DNA of 64,000 nt from Physcia stellaris. Taxonomy: Eukaryota; Ascomycota; Lecanoromycetes; Caliciales; Physciaceae. The translations under genes and the position numbers were made by a program. The notes beneath the pieces were generated by a model that saw only the letters and a list, made by a program, of their open reading frames with translations, had not been told where the DNA came from and ran no database searches. This document shows, piece by piece, positions 21,405 to 33,289 of this stretch; position 1 is the first letter of the stretch, and every line of letters begins with the position of its first letter. The stretch covers positions 1,240,001-1,304,000 of the forward strand of contig JABSSW010000004.1 in NCBI GenBank assembly GCA_018902385.1, read 5' to 3'.

Positions 21405-21928
21405 GAGTTATATTGCGGCGGGGAACTAGCAGCCGAAGAAAAAGGGGTTTGAATTCAAGATTTCGCAGGAGATTCAACAGAAAATGCAGTGATCAAGGCC
21501 TCTAGCCACTCACTTAGGTCCTTCTTGGCGAGTTTTTTGCTTTCGGATCCGCTTTGTATCTTGTATCATGTCAATGCAGGCTCTCGAAGGCGTTCGAACA
21601 ACATAGCCAGCAAGTTCGAATCACCATATTGTTAAGTAATGAGACGAGATTGCAACGATTGAGATTTGACACGTCTACCTATGAACGATCTTTGCTCTCG
21701 AACTTTTGATTGCTGCAAGTTTCGTTTCTTTTTTCTTTTTTAATAGGTTCACATCTTATCGTTTTTCTTTTCAAATCGTGATTGTGGTTGCTTCTTTCAA
21801 ATCTATTTAATGTTTCTCTCGTCCTATTAAGGGTCCCGCCCCACTTCCATCTCGCTCTATGTGACAAAATACCAAGTCCCCGAAAAGAACCAAACACCGT
21901 ACCGCCGATTCGTCACCTACTGAAGGCC

Positions 21929-22493
21929 TCACTTAGTATATCTACTAAACTTCACACTTTTCCAACCGTTCTTCCATGCACCGTCATGTTGTCCTACATG
22001 CACACACGTCGCGTCTTTGTTCAGCGGCGCTAATATCGTGGATCCAACTGGGTTTACGCAATCCTCGTCTTTAAACACCGTGATGCCACCGCCTGTGACT
22101 TGTGAAGACTGAGCAAAGCTGTTAGTTGCAGGGGTTCTGAGACAGCGGGCAAGAAATGATGAAAGAGGGAGGGAATGGAGAGTTGAAGGAGGGAGAGGTA
22201 GGGGAGGAGGAGGAATGAAAGAGAGAAGAAGAACACACCCAGTTTATCCCTACCCAATCACTAAGAGGCGACCACTTTACACATTCTTTGCCTGGCAAGT
22301 CGGGCGCTGCTCCAACCTGTTTCCCTATGCAAGCGGCGCTGGGATAGGCGCTTATGTAGCCGTGGACTCCCCGCGCCTCTATTGTTGATGTGTCTGTGGT
22401 GTTCGTGTCGACTTGGAAGCCATCATCGATCGGAGCCGCGAAGGTGCTGGCGCTCAGAAGGGTGAGAAGGAAAGCTGTGAATGAGATGTGCAT
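21929..22493 (-). CDS. small secreted cysteine protein, two exons
   Basis: Exon 1 is 22493-22239 and exon 2 is 22108-21929. The 130-nt intron has a GTGTGT donor, a CTAAC branch site and a GCTCAG acceptor 13 nt later; an AG right beside the branch site is skipped. The product is 144 residues. Residues 1-20 are a signal peptide (MHISFTAFLLTLLSASTFAAP). The mature part has four cysteines (SAACIGK, KECVKW, DEDCVNP, ATCVHV), enough for two disulfides, and ends in HDGAWKNGWKSVKFSRYTK. The ordered, low-Cys domain is typical of small secreted fungal proteins, some of which act as effectors. No named family is recognised. The gene looks intact. Confidence 0.8.
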
Positions 22494-22914
22494 TTTGATA
22501 AGCGTGACTGGCCGGCAGTGCGAATTCTTGATCGTTTTTCAAGTTATAAGATATGTATGGAGAATTGAATGAGTATCTGTCTGGTGAATTTTGGTGGACG
22601 GATGCTGGGAAAAGTTGGAATAGTCATATATTATCCTGTCATTGTTGCAGTCAACCGTCTTTATGGAATAGGAGTGGCTGACATCTGTGCTGATTATGCG
22701 GAGAAGTTGATTGACGGGATGATAAAGAACGTTGAGAGCGGACAAAGAGAAGTGGCTTTTCGCTTTTGAGAAACGATAAGAATGATGGTCGCTAAACTCT
22801 TCAGATCCTAACAATGACAACCACAACAATTACGACTTTCAAGGATAAAAAATCACGCTCTATTGTAAGTCTTTGATTTCTTTCTGAACACTACGAGGAA
22901 CCAACTATACCAAT

Positions 22915-23121
22915 TTAGCACTCCAGGTCAGTCATCACGCTACAGACAACAACGTACATCCCAAAACAGCTCTCCTCCTTATAGTAATATGCGTCAACAC
23001 ACAGCTTCTTCTCCTCGCCAAACATAAGCATCACCTTCAACTCCCATCTCATATCCCAATACGCGTCAAAGACGGCCGAAGCATCGTCCACGAAGCTAGA
23101 GATCGCAGATGGACAGATCAA
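22915..23121 (-). CDS. possible C-terminal exon of unknown protein
   Basis: The minus frame of about 68 codons ends at TAG 22915-22917. It reads like ordinary protein: SSFVDDASAVFDAYWDMRW, then MLMFGEEKKLCVDAYYYKEESC. It has four cysteines and many aromatic residues. The first codon is not ATG, so if real it is a last exon; no upstream exon could be placed with confidence. It may be a relic. Confidence 0.3.
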   Translation of the reverse strand: MICPSAISSFVDDASAVFDAYWDMRWELKVMLMFGEEKKLCVDAYYYKEESCFGMYVVVCSVMTDLEC

Positions 23122-24912
23122 CCCCTGACTTCGTCGTCAAATTCGCAGCTACCGTGTCCCATTGAACTCCCTAAGGAGCCAGAAATGTCGATATCAAATG
23201 AGATAGCGCAGGCGCGCTCGATATGTTTACTGATCAGAACTGTTGGAAAAAGATTGTCTTCATGAAAGCGAGAAGTAAGAGCCGAACTTGGAAACTATAA
23301 GAATCAACAGGGCAGAGCCGTAACACCATTCTGTAAACGTTTTCTGACGTCATGATTTTCAATAATCAAACCACTATATACAAGCGCATTATTCAACAAT
23401 TCGATTTTCGAACCCATACCTTCGGTCCTATTTATCCACTTGTTTTCGTTACAAAACTCCGCAACACCATACAAAATCCGGCTTTTGCATTGCGCCAGCT
23501 GTTTTCGCGTTATCTATCAGCCAGAACTCGCTATTGCTGCTTAGGGTTTTGTACTTTTCGATATTCTAGAATTAGAGACCACAAATCGATAATATAAACC
23601 AAATCAACAACACTAATAGTGTACACGATGCAGGGTGGGTATTCGCACTAGACTGTACGATATGGCAAATGCCTCGTACTACAATACTATCAGTGTAGAT
23701 CAATAGTGCACGATTAGCACGGTGAACACGGTGTACGATTTCGAGCTGTGCGCTGAGGGCCCATTGGGTGCTCATAGTGGTTTTTGTTGGCTTCGTCCAA
23801 ACATCTTTGTACTTGTACATACTCGAGTAGTGACTTGCTCCCAGCAGTAAGAATAAGGCACACGAAGCAAAAGCCAATCCCATAGCACTCACAGCCTCTT
23901 GCTAAGCCTTGGTCTGACTAATTCCCATAACGATCGCCCACACTTGTATAACGAGGATCGGCTTGCGTCTCCACGACAAGTTGGTTTACAATTCCCATAT
24001 CAGCGTGATAGACAGACATCAATACCTTCTCTTACGATAGGTTTGGCATTTAGATCTGCTTTCTCAAGCGCGGAGGAGCTTGGATGTACTCTTGAGCCTT
24101 TGATCGGTGATACACGCATACCGTGAGATTATCAATGATTCGACACGCTTAGAGTGCACATTATTCTAGCTCTGAATGGAATCTTTGGACTTAGTAAACA
24201 ATGGAGAAGTTCTCTGCACTTTCTCATGAAAAGTCATACGGATCCGGGGGCGTCCAAAGGAGAAGAGCACCAGCCATTAGCTTGACCTTGAAGATTCAGT
24301 CACCCTTCGCTTGGCATCTTATGTCTCAGGATCACGAGGCCACGTGTCCAAAAAAAAAAAAAACCGATCAATCTGACGCCAAGGGAATTCGGCTTGGTCA
24401 TCTCCCGTTGTCATCGCGTTAAAGGGCATCTCCTCTGCAATATGAAGAAGCTCAAGATTTCCACACAAGTTTGGTCTCTAGGATAAACATATAACAGGAT
24501 ATGGTTGGCGCTCCAGTTACCACACGCTTCTTGTCGCATTTGATCTAAGAAGCTGGGCTGGATCAATTCGCGCTTCACTAGGTCAAGGATTATGCAATGA
24601 TGGTGTGATTAGGTCAGCCGAAGACAAAGATACTGCAGTAATGAAGTCAAGAATATGGCCTCAGGAGAACTGGTAGGAATGCGCAGTGGCAGTTGGCTAT
24701 GTAAGCAAATATTCTACCATATATGGCCATTAAAGAACAGCAGAAGTCCAACAAGAGGGTGTGAATCCAGCTCTGGGCTGGTATGGCATGATAAAGAGTG
24801 TATCTGCGTTGATCAAGGGAGACTTTGAGATAATATCCTCTGACATGTCCGAGAGAAAAAAGAAAGAGCCAGTGCTTGGCAATCCTGTGGTAAACAACAC
24901 AAAGCGGGTAAG
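23122..24912. other. intergenic, no supported gene
   Basis: The minus frame 23572-23892 has a hydrophobic start but no other support, and plus 23899-24126 and 24201-24422 show no domain. A 13-base A run lies near 24350. Confidence 0.4.
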
Positions 24913-25764
24913 ATGTTCGTCAACAATCTGGCACTCGAGACTGCCCTCATTTTGACTGCCGATTACAAGAGCAGTTCCCTCTCCACTGACAAAACCGTGG
25001 CGAAGCATGCTCCATTTGACTGGGATGTTCTCGAAAGGCTAATGAAGGTCCCGGGGCCACGTGTGCTGATTCCTCTAACCGCAGAGGTCGAAGAAGTCTC
25101 CCCCTCCACCGGCATTTCCGTCGACAAGTGCAGCGCCATCTTCGTCGCTGAGGTATTGATGGTGTTGATTTCCGTTTTCGGCCTGATTTTCAGGCGACCA
25201 ATGGGCTTTTCAGAGTTGAGCTCGAGGCTTGATCTGCTTTTTCTGACAACAAAGATCGGTGAAGTCATTATCAACATCATTCGAACAGATTTCGTCAATA
25301 AGTGCAGCGTCATTTTCGTCGCTGAGAAACTGAAGACTTTTCCTCATGGTGTTACTCTTAGGAGACCAATTGGCCTTTCAGGGTTGAACTCGAGACTTGG
25401 TCTGCTCTTTCTGGCAGCAAAGATCGGTGAAGTCATTATCAACATCATTCGAACAGATCTCGTCGACAAGTGCAGCGCCATTTTCGTCGTTGAGATATTG
25501 ATGGTGTTGATTTTCGTTCTCGATTTGATTTTCAGGCGATCAATGAACTTTTCAGAGTTGGACTCGAAATTTGATTTGCTTTTTCTGGCAACAAAGATCG
25601 ATGAAGTCATTATCAACATCATTCGAACAGATTTCGTCAATAAGTGCAGCGTCATTTTCGTCGCTGAGAAACTGGAAATTCTTTTTCATGATGTTATTTC
25701 CAGAAGATCAAATGACTTTTCATGGCTGAGATCTGATTGTCATGATGACAACAGTGATAAATAA
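24913..25764 (+). CDS. repeat-built open frame over tandem array
   Basis: The ATG at 24913 opens 283 codons. From about residue 70 the frame is made of four tandem units of 56-58 residues, with recurring CSAIFVAE, LLFLATKI and EVIINIIRTD segments. The DNA units begin AAGTGCAGCG near 25126, 25300, 25468 and 25642, spaced 174, 168 and 174 bp. All spacings are multiples of three, so the frame survives. The order is A-B-A-B, a 342-bp higher-order unit. The antisense strand also has a long open frame through each half, so the coding strand is uncertain. The second A and B units carry many more C-to-T and G-to-A differences than the first. No known domain was recognised; it may be a plain satellite rather than a gene. 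Confidence 0.4.
   Translation: MFVNNLALETALILTADYKSSSLSTDKTVAKHAPFDWDVLERLMKVPGPRVLIPLTAEVEEVSPSTGISVDKCSAIFVAEVLMVLISVFGLIFRRPMGFSELSSRLDLLFLTTKIGEVIINIIRTDFVNKCSVIFVAEKLKTFPHGVTLRRPIGLSGLNSRLGLLFLAAKIGEVIINIIRTDLVDKCSAIFVVEILMVLIFVLDLIFRRSMNFSELDSKFDLLFLATKIDEVIINIIRTDFVNKCSVIFVAEKLEILFHDVISRRSNDFSWLRSDCHDDNSDK
25100..25760. repeat. tandem array, 174/168-bp units, 342-bp higher order
   Basis: Four units alternate between two types. Type A holds GTATTGATGGTGTTGAT and type B holds GAGAAACTG at the same place. The pairs A1/A2 and B1/B2 are more alike than A and B. Confidence 0.9.
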
Positions 25765-25972
25765 ACTTGTTCACTCGCAGATATTCAATACTATTCAAAA
25801 AAAACGAAGAACTGAAAGAAAGAACTTCTTACGTTCGACTGAGAAGAAAGCAATGTATTTATGAAAAAAGTTGATTACGCTAATGTTTGTCAAACGACAT
25901 TAAAATGCTTGAAGTTTCAGCCGAGCTGATTCACGAACTTGCTGTGATTCTAAACTTTGTCTAATCATTTTT

Positions 25973-26358
25973 TCCGCATTCAATTTGTGAAATTTAGCGC
26001 GTTTTTTATTATTAAAACTATTACTACTTCACGAAATATACATATATTTCAATATAACTTAGTAGAGAGTATCAATAGTATAGAAATATTCAATCGCTGC
26101 AATATAAAATCCTTTCGAAATCAATTGAGATCACTAGTATACTTTAAATCGTCTTCACACGTTTTCAGATCTTATTATAAAGCAGAACATTCGTATTGCA
26201 CTTCTTTTGATTCATAACAGCTTTTAAAACATTCACGTGATACGCAAAAGCTTTTTTTTACAAATTATACAGTAATTGAACGTTTCACGACCTGAACGGT
26301 GCTGTATACTACTACTTAATAAAAAAAAACGCGCTAAATTTGACAAATTGGATGCGGA
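25973..26358. mobile_element. 386-bp inverted-repeat element
   Basis: The left end (25973-26015) and the inverted complement of the right end (26316-26358) both begin TCCGCAT, share AATTTAGCGCGTTTTT and end ATTAA, with about four mismatches over 43 bp. The interior is AT-rich with no transposase. No clear target duplication is seen at these boundaries, so the exact ends or the superfamily may differ. It could be a MITE or a pair of arms from a longer element. Confidence 0.7.
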
Positions 26359-27083
26359 GGGACAACCCCACTTCTACTTCCTCCCGCTAACGAGACTGAA
26401 GCTCTATCTCGCATACGAGGTTGGCGATTAAGGCTAGCTCAGCGCGTATCTCACCCTAAGAGCTCAGATAACCGAAGACACTGTTACAGTCTGCTTGGCG
26501 ATGTCTGTCAAAGTTGAGAAAAGGCTGGTGCAGGGTGCCAGTGATCAAACCACGAGGCAAAGATCAGAAGCTGTATCTCAATACTATCACCGTAAAACAA
26601 AACCGAGCTCAAGATTGTGTAGACTGAGGGACAACATGCAAGGGCAATCTTCCTTGCAGGCTTGCTAAGAACCCAGGGATTGAAACAATCGATGATCCCA
26701 AGGGCAAATAAGTCTGTATAGAGCCAAGAACCCCCTAGGAGGTGATTGGCTCGGTTGTTTTTAGCCGCATAACGGACACTTAAGGTCGGTTTCGAGTGCT
26801 TAATGAATCAATCAATCAATCGGGTCTTGCTTGCGCGAGGTAATTTGGAGGCTGGAGTGGAGCCCAAGTTGCACTAGGAATGCAGAGGTGGTCCAGGCCT
26901 GTAGGATACAGCCGACGACCGAACTTGTGCGGCAGCCACAGTTCCCATTCGTCACAACCGTCAATTTAGGCTGAACGAGAAAGTCTTCTTGACCCCAAAT
27001 AAATACTCGTCCACTTGATGGTCTCAAAGCTCAGTGCCATTATCCTGCGACCCTCCTGCGACCCCTCTCCCATATCTACCATC
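26359..27083. other. intergenic, upstream of AsaB-like gene
   Basis: No supported gene. TCAATCAATCAATC near 26808-26820 is a short tetranucleotide run. The region immediately before 27084 would be the promoter and 5' leader; a CATCATGG context supports that start. Confidence 0.45.
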
Positions 27084-28228
27084 ATGGCAGCAGCAGCAGT
27101 CCAAACGTCAATGAATTTCCTGGCCAGCGATCCATCGCTCTACGAAACGGAGAAACCATACCAGATCAAATATAAAGCCCCGCCAGGCATCCCCCTTTCC
27201 AATCTCCGCATCGAGAAGCAGTCGCCCCTAACCATCTCCAGTATCCGGGGCCGCGAAGCTGATTTCTCCTTCGAGAAGAACGGCTTTACGGTCCTCAAGC
27301 TCAACGGCACTACGCCCTCATATGAGGAGTTCGATACGCCTGAAGGTGTGCGTAGATACCTTCTCGCTGTCACAGGAGCTCTCAAAGAACTATTAGGCGC
27401 GCAGAAAGTGCAGGCCTATCAGTATGTGGTGAGTCAATGAGGCATCACGTCGTTAATAAAATTAGGAGTAATGTTCGTCACCCTCACAACAGATTCGAAA
27501 GCGGGACAAGGACTATCCAAACGTCAAGGACAAGACCATCGAGGTTAGCCAACCATCAACTGTCGCTCATATTGGTGCGTAAAGCTTGCTCATCCTAGTC
27601 ACTCAGACCCTGCTCACTGCCATAAACTGACAAACACCATGGTCGTAGATCTCACCAAAGCAGAAGCCGAGACGGTTTTCCAAAAGGTTAACGGTGCAAC
27701 GCTGAATGGGCAGTCAAAGCCCCATTTTCAAGTCGTCAAGTCAGTTCCCCAATCCACATCTACGTTGATCCATCACCCAAAAATCTTCTCAAGCTTGTAT
27801 TGAGCCATTTTACTGACAATGTCAATTATAAGCCTCTGGAAACCCCTACGCGGACCTCTCAATGACTGGCCACTCGCCCTTTGCGACGCCAGCACGATTA
27901 ATCCCAACACAGACTTCGAGCCATGCGACCAGGTCTTCGCAACGCACGCAGCCGAGAACACCCAAGTCAGGTTCCGTGAACAGCACCGATGGTATTATCT
28001 CGAAGGGCAGAAAGTAGACGAGGTGCTTGTATTCCGGCAGAGCGATAGTAAGCAGGAGCCGTGGTGCGGTGAGTCTCATTTTCCTCTCCTTATCTATCCT
28101 CCTAGGGAGTCAAGATTGATGTGGTGGGACTAGGCACGCCGCATTCGTCATTTTTCAATCCGCTGGTTGGGGAAGGGGAAATGCCCCGAGAGAGTATTGA
28201 AGTAAGGACGTTGGTCTCGTACGGCTGA
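27084..28228 (+). CDS. AsaB/GA4-desaturase-like oxidoreductase, five exons
   Basis: Exons: 27084-27428, 27493-27574, 27649-27739, 27833-28068 and 28134-28228, giving 282 residues. All introns (64, 74, 93 and 65 nt) have GT...AG ends and two have clear CTGAC branch sites. The protein follows the fungal family annotated as GA4 desaturase / hydroxylase-desaturase AsaB-like, related to the CmcJ cephem-methoxylase P8 subunit. Landmarks are FEKNGFTVLK, the ISSIRGRE region, NLWKPLRGPLNDWPLALCDA, HRWYYLEGQKVDEVLVFRQSDS and the terminal TPHSSFFNP...MPRESIEVRTLVSYG. Members are thought to be oxygenase-like enzymes on small molecules and often occur in metabolite clusters, but no other cluster gene is adjacent here. 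Length and all conserved blocks are normal, so it looks intact. The start at 27084 fits the family better than the upstream ATG at 27015. Confidence 0.92.
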
Positions 28229-29589
28229 GATCGCCAAGTGAGGGGACTGCATAAGCCTTCTTTGCACTGGTACTAGTATAGTCACAGTCATCGATAGGGC
28301 ATTAGTCTGAGCGTGAAACGCCGATGGTTCTAGTGTGTATCTCGTAATATCTGGAAGACGACTTTGGCATTCAGTCAAACCGCGAAGAGCTTCTACTTTC
28401 TTCAGCATTAGCCGTCCAGACCACGTACCATCTCTGACACACTGACGTCTCTGCTCTCTCATTGGATTTACCAAATTCTTTCTATTCGCCTTCGCCTTCG
28501 ACTTGGCCGTCTAGTCCTGCTTCTCCACCGCGCTTAGTATTGCACTTTCAGCTCTGCCACTAGCCCATGTAGATATCGATTAACGAGTCATGGGAGCCTC
28601 ACTTAGCCAATGGCCAACGCTCAATTGGATAGAAGCTGACGGATCGTTTCGATAGACGTTTAACACGCACAAATCGTAATGCAGCATAGTTACTATCAAC
28701 CGCCTTCATATACGAGATTGCTAACAAAGGCAATGAAAATCCAAATCAATCAACGTGCCCAGCCAAGCCTAATCAAGAACGAATCAGATGAAGAACAGAG
28801 CGCTTATAGTCTTTGGCCAAACATTTCCGAGCCAACAGACGGATGCAAATGGTGCTAAACCGTCAATATCCTCTTGATCGGAAATTGTGACTACACAAAA
28901 CCCAGTATATCGGATTTCACTAAAGTCAGAAACACGGATTGGGCCAGCCGTGGAGAGCGCTCCCGAGAAGCCAGTGTCTCTACATCTCCTGGATAATCCA
29001 AGCGAGTGAGCGCATAGTACAGCAACACAAGCAGATACCAGCCCAGGTGCTCGAATATCTCTGCAGGAACCTTAAATGCCATGAAAACATACTTAAGACT
29101 ACGACCTTAACTTAGATCTTACTGCGTCCCCACAGCAGCTCCTCCCTTGATACTGCCATATCCAAAACCCTCTCGCGAATAAAATTAACGTGCTATGACC
29201 ACTATTGCCTTAGAGAGCTGCGTTGAAGGTCGCAATCGAATACTTTAAATCTTAAACAGAATTGAGAAGACAGAATTGCGAATCGTGCTGGAGATAAGTT
29301 TCCGGCCTCTTCGGCTTTCGAGCCATTCAGCCCCAAATAAAAGAGCTCCGACCTATGGTTCTCTCGAAAATTTTCCGTTTGACGCGGAAGAGGGGAGGAA
29401 GGGTTTCGCGCAGACCAGTACTTAGGAGCAGGCACGGATGATCCACACCATGGCTTACCAATTGTCTCCTCTCGATTCCATCGTCTAATTACCGGCGAGG
29501 GTGGCAGTTTTTGAGAACACTCTTGAATCCGAGCAGGAAGCTCCGACTGCTTGACTGTCTGCATTTCTGCTGATATAACATCATTTCTC
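28229..29589. other. intergenic up to the AT-rich boundary
   Basis: No supported gene. The minus frames 28891-29082 and 29202-29564 show no domain. The composition is normal until about 29590. Confidence 0.45.
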
Positions 29590-30139
29590 GATCAAAACGG
29601 TCGTCTTTTTAGGTCGTCTTTTTACGAAATATAAAGAAGAAAAAATAGATATGCATTGAAGAAAATATAAAACGAAGAACACAAAACATCATCAAACATC
29701 ATTTCTGAAATCTTTAATGATTTCTGATTCAAATGCAAAACGTTTTTCATCGATGCATAAAAATTGATCAATATTTCTGACAAAAATAATTCACGATCAT
29801 TAAGTTAATTTCATTCATCGACTTTAAAAATTCATTCAATCGTTATCTATTTTTGATTTGACAAAATGATTAGCAAATATCATGCAGACGCAAATATCGT
29901 AAAAAATTGAAAATACGACGTTGAAAAAAATGACGATTCAATATTATTTTCAAAAAATAACATTTTCTGTGAATGAAAATTACGTATGAAAAAAATATTC
30001 ACGCGACGTAAATGCATAAAATAATTAAATTCTAATACGATATAAATAATTAAAAAATAAAAATCGTAACGCAAAAACATTATTTTGATTATCGATAAAA
30101 TAATTTCACGCGATTTAATTTGCTGTTTTTGTTAAAACT

Positions 30140-30345
30140 TTACATCATTGAATTTTCATTTTTCATTTTATTTTCATTTTTTCATTTCGTTTTTTTTTTT
30201 CATTTTTTCAAGTTTTTTTTTCATTTTTTCAAATTTCATAATTTTTTATTTTTATTTTTTTCTTTTTTTCTTTTTTAGTTTTCAACTTTGTATTTTTCAT
30301 TTTTCATTTACAATTTTATCATTTTTCTTATCGAAAATTCGTTTT
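30140..30345. repeat. low-complexity TTTTTCA-type tract
   Basis: A pyrimidine-rich run dominated by TTTTTCATTTTTCA-like strings, with no stable unit. The 66-codon frame over it is all Phe/Ser and not a gene. Confidence 0.8.
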
Positions 30346-33289
30346 TGAATTATTTTCATTTCAACAAATTTCGAATTCATTTGAAATTCAAATTTTCTTT
30401 GCATTTCGTTTTTTTATGTTTATAATTTTCAAACAATATTACATGTTTTTGTTTCATATTTGCACATTCGTTTTCGTTATCAATGAAATCATTAACGCGC
30501 ATGAAAAAAACATTAACAAATTGTAATTTAAAACGCGATTTCGAATCGTTAATCATCAACGATGAACGCGAAAAGAAATGATTGATTTCGAATTTGAAAT
30601 CGATGATTTGAAACTGAAACGAATTGTTTAAAATAAAAAAATCGAAACGAAAATTGTCGTTAAAATTGAATCGAAAACGCGATTTGAAAAAAACGAAAAT
30701 AAAAATTTTGTAAAAATTGAAAAAAGAAAACGTTTTTGTGAAAAGAAAAAATGATTTGAAATGTCTTTTCAAATTGAATTTTTTTTGTAATTTTTGTGTT
30801 TTTGAACGTTTGAAAAATAAAAAAAATGACAGAATTTTCGAATTATATATAGAAAGTTTTCGAAATCGAAAATTGTTTGTATTGATTATTTTTTGACAAA
30901 TTTTGTCAACTCAACGTGTTCGATGACAAACGTGTATAAATGAAATAAAAATCGTAATGTAAAAAAATAAAATGAAAATTTGAAAATAGAAAAATGTTGA
31001 CAAATAAATGTAATATACAAATATACAAATTTTCGTTTGAGTCAGAAAAAATTTCAAAATCAAAAATTTTGAATTCATTCGTTATCGTTTGTAAAATGTT
31101 GCACAAAATAACATTCATTAACAAATGATCGAAATATCAAACAATTGTTCGATATTATAATTAAACGAAATGATTATCATTTTTGAAAAATAATAATTTG
31201 ATTTGTTTGATAACGAGAAAATTTTGTAATCAATTTTTAATATAAAAATTCAAAGAATTTTTGAATTAAATGTAAATTTGTCGAAGTCGAAATATGAAAA
31301 ACACGACAAATCAATCATGAAATTCGAAAATTAATACAAAAATTCGTTTGTTTCAAATTCGTTTCAAATTTCGTAATTCGATTTCGATTCATGAAAAATT
31401 CAAATGACAAAATTCAAAAAAAAACAAATTCATGAAAATTCATCGATCGATCGATTTTTCTGTTGAAAAAATAACGTTGTGTTAATTCAAATGACAAATT
31501 TTTGTGTGATTTTAAATATTATTGTTTTGTAACGTTCAATGAATTCAAAACGATAAAATCGAAAAACATATTATATTTCACAAATTTATGAAAGTCGTAA
31601 CATTAAATCGAAAATAATAAAAAAATGAATGAACATGCAAAATGTATTCAATTGATATTTTAAAATTGTAAAATATTCAAAATTCAAATCGACATAAAAT
31701 ATGATCGAATTTCGATAAAATCGAAATATGTATCATGATTATATGCAAAACAAATATCGAATTCGAAAAAATGTTGTTTGCATTTTTTTGTACAATAACA
31801 AACAATAAATCGAATAATTTGCAATTGAAATTTTTTATTTTTTTTATTCGTACATTTGTATATAACGAGAAAATAATAATTAAAATTTTTGATTTTTTAA
31901 AAATTAATCTAATTATCAATCAAAAATTATACATTTTTAATGTTATATTTCGTATTTTACATTTTAATTTTTATTATAATTATTAAATTAATATCATTCG
32001 TGTATATAGCACATCAAATTAACAACATGTTTTTTTTTCACGAATATCAATGAATCGATTTTTGATTTTTTAAAATCAAACGTTATTTCGCAAAAATATC
32101 GAATATACATTTAATAACAAATTGTTCGATATAAAATATTACGCAATCGAATCATTTCATTAATCGTTCAAATTATTTTAGTTAAAAAAAATCATTTTAC
32201 ATCAAAATAGTGAATGACAAATTAAATTTATTTTTAAAAAACAATTACAAAAAATGAATTCAATACGTTTGAAAAATGAAAAATTAATTCGACATAAATT
32301 AAACGAACGAATATGTCGATAATTCGAACAAAATCAATTTTTTTTGTCGTCATTTTTATGAAAAGAAAATTTAATGTTTAATTATAGAACACATTCTATA
32401 AAAAAATATTTATCGTTTTTTTTACAAAAAGTTTATTATCTTATTGAATTAAATCAATCTTGACGAAAAACATCAAAGTTTTGATGCAATTTCTTCGCAC
32501 ATTGCACATTAATTAAAAACTTGATATGATTTTTGTTTATGTAATCAAAATTGTAAAATTCAATGAGAAAAATTCAATGTTGCAATATTCGTTGAATTTT
32601 GACGTGAACGCATTGAATCATTGAAATGCGAAATTTTGATCGTATCAATTTCAATTTCAACTTCATATCAATTCAAACAAAGTTTTTTTTAAAAAAACTT
32701 TCGAGTTTATTTGTTGTAAAATGTTAAAATCAAAAACAATTCAAATAAAAAATATACATGAAAAAAATATGTTGATTTTTTCAAAAAAACATTCAAAAAA
32801 TTTTCATTAAAAAAGAAAACAATTTTTAAAAATATAAAAATTATACACAACGAATCAATTAATCGATAAAAAATTACGATGCATATCGTATTGTTTTCGT
32901 TACGAATTTGTATTCGATCATGAAATTTTCATTTGCAATAAAATTACAAAATTTCATTTTGAATTTCATTTAAAATAATTAAAACTTTTTCGCAAAACAA
33001 AATATCGAAAACAACAAAAAAGAAATTTTGAAACGTTTCAAATATCGAAAAAATAACGAACGTAAAAAATAACGCAATACAAACAAAAATAAATTTAAAA
33101 ACGATTACAATAAACGCAAAAATGACGAAAAAAATTTCGACAAAAAAAAAACAAAAATCAATGTCGATTCAACAAAAATCGAAAAATAAAAACGATAAAA
33201 AATTCAAAATTAATAATTTTAATCAAAAATCAATCAAATTCAAAAAATTATGACGTTGAATCAAAAACGAATTCAAAAATATTATAAAC
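30346..33289. other. AT-rich, unidentified degraded sequence
   Basis: I could not assign this stretch. Its right part probably belongs to the gag region of the Gypsy fossil that follows. No LTR boundary could be placed. Confidence 0.4.

Noticed and set aside
23572-23892. Minus-strand 106-codon frame with signal-like N-terminus
   Set aside because: Only the hydrophobic start supports it; the rest lacks protein-like features, and AT-richer flanks make a chance frame likely.
8791-28228. Methyltransferase, esterase and AsaB-like gene as one metabolite cluster
   Set aside because: They are 9-18 kb apart with transposons between, no backbone enzyme, and the esterase is a relic.
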